Assembly: GCA_018221125.1 (NCBI GenBank)
Contig: JAAOYC010000032.1
Span: forward strand, 1 to 38,973
DNA: 38,973 nucleotides
Direction of reading: 5' to 3'
From: Candidatus Woesearchaeota archaeon
GTDB taxonomy: Archaea > Nanobdellota > Nanobdellia > Woesearchaeales > WJKL01
The first letter of the stretch is position 1. Each line of letters starts with the position of its first letter. The position numbers and the translations under genes were made by a program. The notes below the pieces were generated by a model. It was not told where the DNA came from. It saw only the letters and a list, made by a program, of their open reading frames with translations, and made no database searches. This document shows, piece by piece, positions 34,890 to 38,973 of this stretch.

Positions 34890-35555
34890 ATGAGATTAGG
34901 TGAATTAAGAGCAGTATTTGGCAGCAGGATAAAGGCTTTGGAGATATTTTTTCTAATGTATGGGCTAAAGCCTGTTGTAAGGCAGGGATTTTATGATAAT
35001 GAGATAGGAAGAGTAAAGGAGTTCTGCAGGAGCAAAGGCTTAGCCTGGGAGATAGCCCCTTATAAAGTTGTTCTTGCTGACCCTGACAGTAAGTTCTCTA
35101 ATAAAGGTTTTAAAGCAAGGATTGATGATCCCAGGAGAGGGATGTATTTTGTCTATATATCTAAAGATGAAAGAAAGGCAACAGAGGCAAAAATCTATGA
35201 GATGAAGAATGATCACAGAAGATTAGGAGAAGCACTAGGATATCCTGACTGCTGTGTTGAGTTTTTTGTCAAGAATGAGCCAGAAAGAAGAAGACTGGAT
35301 AATAATTATGTTATTCCTGCTTTAAGGAATTCACAAGGAGTAAGATTTCCTTATTACACTAATGTCTGCAAAAGACACAAAGATGCTGCTTTTCTAAGCC
35401 ATTTTCCTCATTCTTTTGAATGCACAGCATCAATTGAAATGGCAAAAAAATGCTTTAAGATGCTGAGCGAGCTAGAGCCAGACACAGCAATGATGTTAGT
35501 AAGAGAGCTGAAAGGAAGAGTAAGGATTGGAAGCAGGGAGATTGAGTTTTATTGA
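34890..35555 (+). CDS. DUF483-like protein
   Basis: KNDHRRLGEALGYPDCCVEFFVKNE...YYTNVCKRHKDAAFLSHFPHSFEC. Confidence 0.7.
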   Translation: MRLGELRAVFGSRIKALEIFFLMYGLKPVVRQGFYDNEIGRVKEFCRSKGLAWEIAPYKVVLADPDSKFSNKGFKARIDDPRRGMYFVYISKDERKATEAKIYEMKNDHRRLGEALGYPDCCVEFFVKNEPERRRLDNNYVIPALRNSQGVRFPYYTNVCKRHKDAAFLSHFPHSFECTASIEMAKKCFKMLSELEPDTAMMLVRELKGRVRIGSREIEFY

Positions 35556-35630
35556 TTGTAGCCCCGTTTTAGTAGTTAAAACCCAAAGGTTTATAAATAA
35601 AGATAACTAATCTATTTTAGTGATTTTAAG

Positions 35631-36353
35631 ATGTTTTTAACTGTTAAACCTCAAGAAGGCAAAGGACTCGAAAATGCTATTAATGTTAGCAGCCACGGGA
35701 CTAAGCCATATAATAGATTCAGTCCATTTACTTACTCTACAGATATTCTAATACCTGTGCCTGAACAGGATGATATTTATGCAAACAGCGTGGAATCAAT
35801 ATGGCAGGGGCTTAAGCTAATTGACAAACAGGTTGATTTTGAGAGGTTTACTAAAAAGCCAAAAAAAAGAAGGGGAAATGTCCAAGGGCACATGTATGGC
35901 AAGAATATTCTGGATATTGTTTCTGCAAGAGAGCAGATATACAAACCTTCTTATCTTTTTTATGTTGAAAATTTTGTTCCATCTGAGATAAAAGAAGATG
36001 TTCTTGCAAAGGCGCTTGAACACGAGGTTGCCTTTTATGATGTTGAATCAAATATAAACATTAAAGATATTTCTGCTCCGCTGGCTCATTCAGTTTTCCT
36101 AAAAATGTTTTTTGATGACTATTTGGGAAGAAGGCTGGAAGATGTTAGAACAAATATAGACGGCGAATATCAAAAACAGGAATTTAAGCATGAGACACTG
36201 GCAGAGCCATTGGCAAGGGCATTGAGATTATATGCGGACTCTTCTGAAGTTGACAAGATGCTAATGGAACATTTGCTGGCAAAAGAGCATGATTTAGACA
36301 AGTTCCATAAAAGATATTATTCTAATCTGTTAGAAAAGATAAATTCCTTATAG
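35631..36353 (+). CDS. hypothetical protein (240 aa)
   Basis: Complete ORF with aaaggtttataaataaag promoter at ~35584. Confidence 0.7.
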   Translation: MFLTVKPQEGKGLENAINVSSHGTKPYNRFSPFTYSTDILIPVPEQDDIYANSVESIWQGLKLIDKQVDFERFTKKPKKRRGNVQGHMYGKNILDIVSAREQIYKPSYLFYVENFVPSEIKEDVLAKALEHEVAFYDVESNINIKDISAPLAHSVFLKMFFDDYLGRRLEDVRTNIDGEYQKQEFKHETLAEPLARALRLYADSSEVDKMLMEHLLAKEHDLDKFHKRYYSNLLEKINSL

Positions 36354-37334
36354 CTGATCTAATTTCTTCCGCAGGATGTAATACCCTTTTCTTTGAATAA
36401 GATTGTGAAGAGTTATGTCTCCTTCTGCTGCAAAGTGAGTTGGCCTGTTCTTCTCAAACTTCATCCACATCCTGCTGGCAGGATAAATTATCTTCACAAT
36501 TATGACATCTGTTGCTGCGCCGGATCCTACCAGATGCCTGATTTGCATTTCACTCATTCTAGAATAATCCATTGGCTCTAGCAGATAGATATAAGGATCA
36601 AGCTTGTTCTTTCTCAAAAACGCCTTATCATGTTCAATTATGTCTGCTGCATCCTTGTTTGTAAAATGATACCCTAGGATTTCTACATTAGTTCCTTTTA
36701 ATGTGCAGCCCTGCACAGGTCTCGAATCCCTGAATATCTGGTTTCCTTTTATTTCCACAGTGATTTTGTTTGAAACCAGACTTCCTTTCTCAATCAGTTT
36801 AGCAAGCCTGACATAGTCTCCCTTTATCCCTTTTCCGGGCTTTATACTCTGATATTCCTCTATGTTTTTCAGATATTCTGTAAAACATTTCTCCAGCTCC
36901 TGCAGCAAGACAACCATCTGCCTTATTCCTTGGCTGTAAGCAGAATCTACCTCATTTTTTAATTGCTCCCAGTCTAATGGGGTTTTATCCAATATAACAG
37001 ATATTGTGCCTTTTTCTCCTAGCCATGGATTGGAAAGCTTTGAGATTATATTATTTTCGTAGATTTTTATTTGCCCTTCAATCTGATTTATTTTTGATAC
37101 AAATATAGAGTCTAGTCTCTTCAGAGTATCAAGAAGATGTATCAATTTTTCTTCAAACCTGTGCTCTCTCTTTAATGTCCTTGAGCAGGCATTTGCATAT
37201 ACTCTTGACTGCGCTTCGTTTCTTGAGCTAACAAATTTTTTTAATTTTTCAAGAAAATGGGATTCAAGCATTATCCATTTCTTTTCCCTTTCAATCAGCC
37301 TGATTATTTTTTTGATGGCATCTATTGTTTCCAT
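36348..37334 (-). CDS. hypothetical protein (328 aa)
   Basis: Likely ATG at 37334 (METIDAIKKI) overlapping the TrmB stop; converges with 35631-36353 by 6 bp overlap. Confidence 0.7.
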   Translation of the reverse strand: METIDAIKKIIRLIEREKKWIMLESHFLEKLKKFVSSRNEAQSRVYANACSRTLKREHRFEEKLIHLLDTLKRLDSIFVSKINQIEGQIKIYENNIISKLSNPWLGEKGTISVILDKTPLDWEQLKNEVDSAYSQGIRQMVVLLQELEKCFTEYLKNIEEYQSIKPGKGIKGDYVRLAKLIEKGSLVSNKITVEIKGNQIFRDSRPVQGCTLKGTNVEILGYHFTNKDAADIIEHDKAFLRKNKLDPYIYLLEPMDYSRMSEMQIRHLVGSGAATDVIIVKIIYPASRMWMKFEKNRPTHFAAEGDITLHNLIQRKGYYILRKKLDQL

Positions 37335-38059
37335 TATTCTTTTCCAACCTTCCAAAGCAATTCAAATAATTTTCTTTCTGTTTCAGCAATTTCTTTGTTG
37401 TCTATAATAACTCCAATAGAATTCTCTTTTTCAAAGGTTAAGGTTGCAACTTTATTGCCATAGATTATCTTTGTTGTTGGCAATCTTTCATTGATGAATT
37501 TTAAGTCAACAGATTTTCGAGGATTTTTCTTCTGGTAATTCCTCATTCTTTTGCAGTCTAATGTTATTACTTTGGAAAACATCCCAAGTTTTCTCTTTTT
37601 CCTGATAAAATGAGGAAAATAAAAAGGCAGAGCATCCATGAAATTAGGGTCTGCTATAAACCATGTTTCTTTTTTGTGCTTTAATATATCTTCTAAGACT
37701 GTTTTTAGGCCAGCAATGCCTTCATATAATTCTATAGCAGGCTTTGCTTTTACTGATTCTTTTAATGCTTCTAATTCAGGAAGGATTGATTTAAGTTTAA
37801 CCTCTTTTTCCTGCAAATCACCCAGGAATTTTCTAGGAGCAGCTGATTCAAAATATTTAACTCCTGACTTTATAACATAGCTAACTAATCCTTTTTCCTG
37901 AAGATATTTCAAAACATCATAGCAAGTTACCCTATTAAGCCTGGATTTTTTTGCAATTGCATTGACTGCTGACTGGCCTAAGGATAATAGAGTAAGATAT
38001 ACTTTTATTTCCTTGTCTGATAATCCTAAATCCCTTAAGATTGCTTGTTTTTCAGGCAT
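37334..38059 (-). CDS. TrmB family transcriptional regulator
   Basis: LGLSDKEIKVYLTLLSLGQSAVNAIAKKSRLNRVTCYDVLKYLQEKGLVSYV plus C-term sensor domain. Confidence 0.85.
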   Translation of the reverse strand: MPEKQAILRDLGLSDKEIKVYLTLLSLGQSAVNAIAKKSRLNRVTCYDVLKYLQEKGLVSYVIKSGVKYFESAAPRKFLGDLQEKEVKLKSILPELEALKESVKAKPAIELYEGIAGLKTVLEDILKHKKETWFIADPNFMDALPFYFPHFIRKKRKLGMFSKVITLDCKRMRNYQKKNPRKSVDLKFINERLPTTKIIYGNKVATLTFEKENSIGVIIDNKEIAETERKLFELLWKVGKE

Positions 38060-38091
38060 TTTAGGTTATTTTATGTTTAAATCTATATAAA

Positions 38092-38110
38092 GTTGTCGAT
38101 TTTCTACAAC
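38092..38110. promoter_or_regulatory. putative operator GTTGTCGATTTTCTACAAC
   Basis: 5-bp inverted repeat arms with 9-nt spacer, upstream of TrmB (minus strand) next to its TATA. Confidence 0.35.
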
Positions 38111-38133
38111 AAAGGTTAATAAAACAAGTTGTG

Positions 38134-38145
38134 CTAACTAGTTAG
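38134..38145. promoter_or_regulatory. 12-bp perfect palindrome CTAACTAGTTAG
   Basis: Upstream of ATG 38176 in the divergent region. Confidence 0.35.
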
Positions 38146-38175
38146 TAAGGAAAGGGAATTAATGAGGAAAATAAA

Positions 38176-38661
38176 ATGGAAAGAATAACACAAAAGGAAT
38201 TGATTGGAAAGTTACAAAAAGGAGATTATAAACTAAATGATCTTTTTATTAGTGAAGTTATTGTACTTGATGATACCTTGTGGGGATTAGAAAACGGAGT
38301 TTACAAACCACTAGGTGAATTACAAATAGCTATGCAATATTCCAATGGAACATACCAAAATGCACATAATGAACCAAGTTATACCGCATATGATATGCTT
38401 TCAGTACTTAGCCATGATTTTTCTAATGGGACTATCTCCAGATACGATGACGGTTCTCCTTCTAACTTAGAGGATCATGTTGGTTACATAAAAGAAAAAC
38501 ATTTATTCGTACGTTCAGAGGGTCAAAGTGGTATCATAAGTGCCAGAAGAGTTATACAAGAATTTATCACCAAATTTTTAGATGTGTATCAAAAAAGGCA
38601 CGAATTGAAAAATGATGAGGCTAAAGAATGTCTTCAAAAAAGCTTTGTAAAATATGACTAA
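38176..38661 (+). CDS. hypothetical protein (161 aa)
   Basis: Complete ORF with aatgaggaaaataaaatg SD. Confidence 0.7.
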   Translation: MERITQKELIGKLQKGDYKLNDLFISEVIVLDDTLWGLENGVYKPLGELQIAMQYSNGTYQNAHNEPSYTAYDMLSVLSHDFSNGTISRYDDGSPSNLEDHVGYIKEKHLFVRSEGQSGIISARRVIQEFITKFLDVYQKRHELKNDEAKECLQKSFVKYD

Positions 38662-38687
38662 AAGAATTATTAGATAGGTGATAAAAT

Positions 38688-38973
38688 ATGGAAAATGAAA
38701 ACCAAAAATTTCAAGAAGCAGTAGATTACTTTAATCAGAAGCTCAAAGAAGCAGGAGTAGAAGAACTTAGAATTGACTGTTACCAGTGTGATGATGTGCT
38801 GCTACTTAGCTACCTCCTTCCTGAATCTGATACAGGAAGAAGTATGACTTTATTCATGGACTTGAAAGATCCAATTTTTTTACGAGGCATTTCTGGCAGA
38901 GCTGAGACTCTTGCAGAAATAGTAGATAAAGGCAGTTTAGGACATGTGCTAGTGCAGTCAGACGGATGTAACG
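38688..38973 (+). CDS. hypothetical protein, truncated by window end
   Basis: ATG 38688 preceded by ataggtgataaaat; open frame MENENQKFQEAVDYFNQKLKEAGVEELRIDCYQCDDVLLLSYLLPESDTG... to window end. Confidence 0.65.
   Translation, partial: MENENQKFQEAVDYFNQKLKEAGVEELRIDCYQCDDVLLLSYLLPESDTGRSMTLFMDLKDPIFLRGISGRAETLAEIVDKGSLGHVLVQSDGCN

Noticed and set aside
1-38973. tRNA, rRNA or CRISPR array
   Set aside because: No recognisable cloverleaf, rRNA-like conserved blocks or regularly spaced repeats were seen by eye; a tRNAscan-SE/Infernal/CRISPR run would be decisive.

Overview
AT-rich archaeal window, most consistent with a DPANN-type lineage such as Woesearchaeota/Pacearchaeota. This assignment is inferred from BRE/TATA promoters (RAAGGTTTATAAA), a form III-like RuBisCO, TrmB regulators, poly-U terminators and many small orphan genes; it was not tested phylogenetically. 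Recognisable content: a partial HD-domain protein; PLP-dependent aminotransferase-like protein; SAM methyltransferase; flavin reductase; MazG-like pyrophosphohydrolase; CxxC-x17-CxxC zinc-ribbon protein with an RGG tail; TrmB regulator divergent from a B12-binding radical SAM + RuBisCO operon; triple-XRE regulator; acidic membrane-anchored S-layer-like protein; large secreted subtilase with LamG, six Cys-rich repeats and CARDB; a lipoprotein; Bro-N protein; MNT and MNT/HEPN modules; Fis-type HTH protein; a ten-gene cryptic operon (22.2-27.2 kb); AbrB-PhoU protein; APH-like kinase; three successive extracytoplasmic transglutaminase-like proteins, one with a possible C-terminal beta-barrel; a metallopeptidase; DUF483 protein; and a second TrmB regulator. 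The most interesting structural signal: two blocks of accessory DNA (a ~1 kb Bro-N cassette and an ~8.6 kb block holding the cryptic operon) are each bounded by direct repeats of ~45-59 bp. Each repeat duplicates the 3' end of an adjacent gene at a convergent gene junction, and the two copies differ only by synonymous changes within the coding part. This suggests att-like or homologous insertion at gene 3' ends. No integrase, rRNA, tRNA or CRISPR array was recognised in the window.
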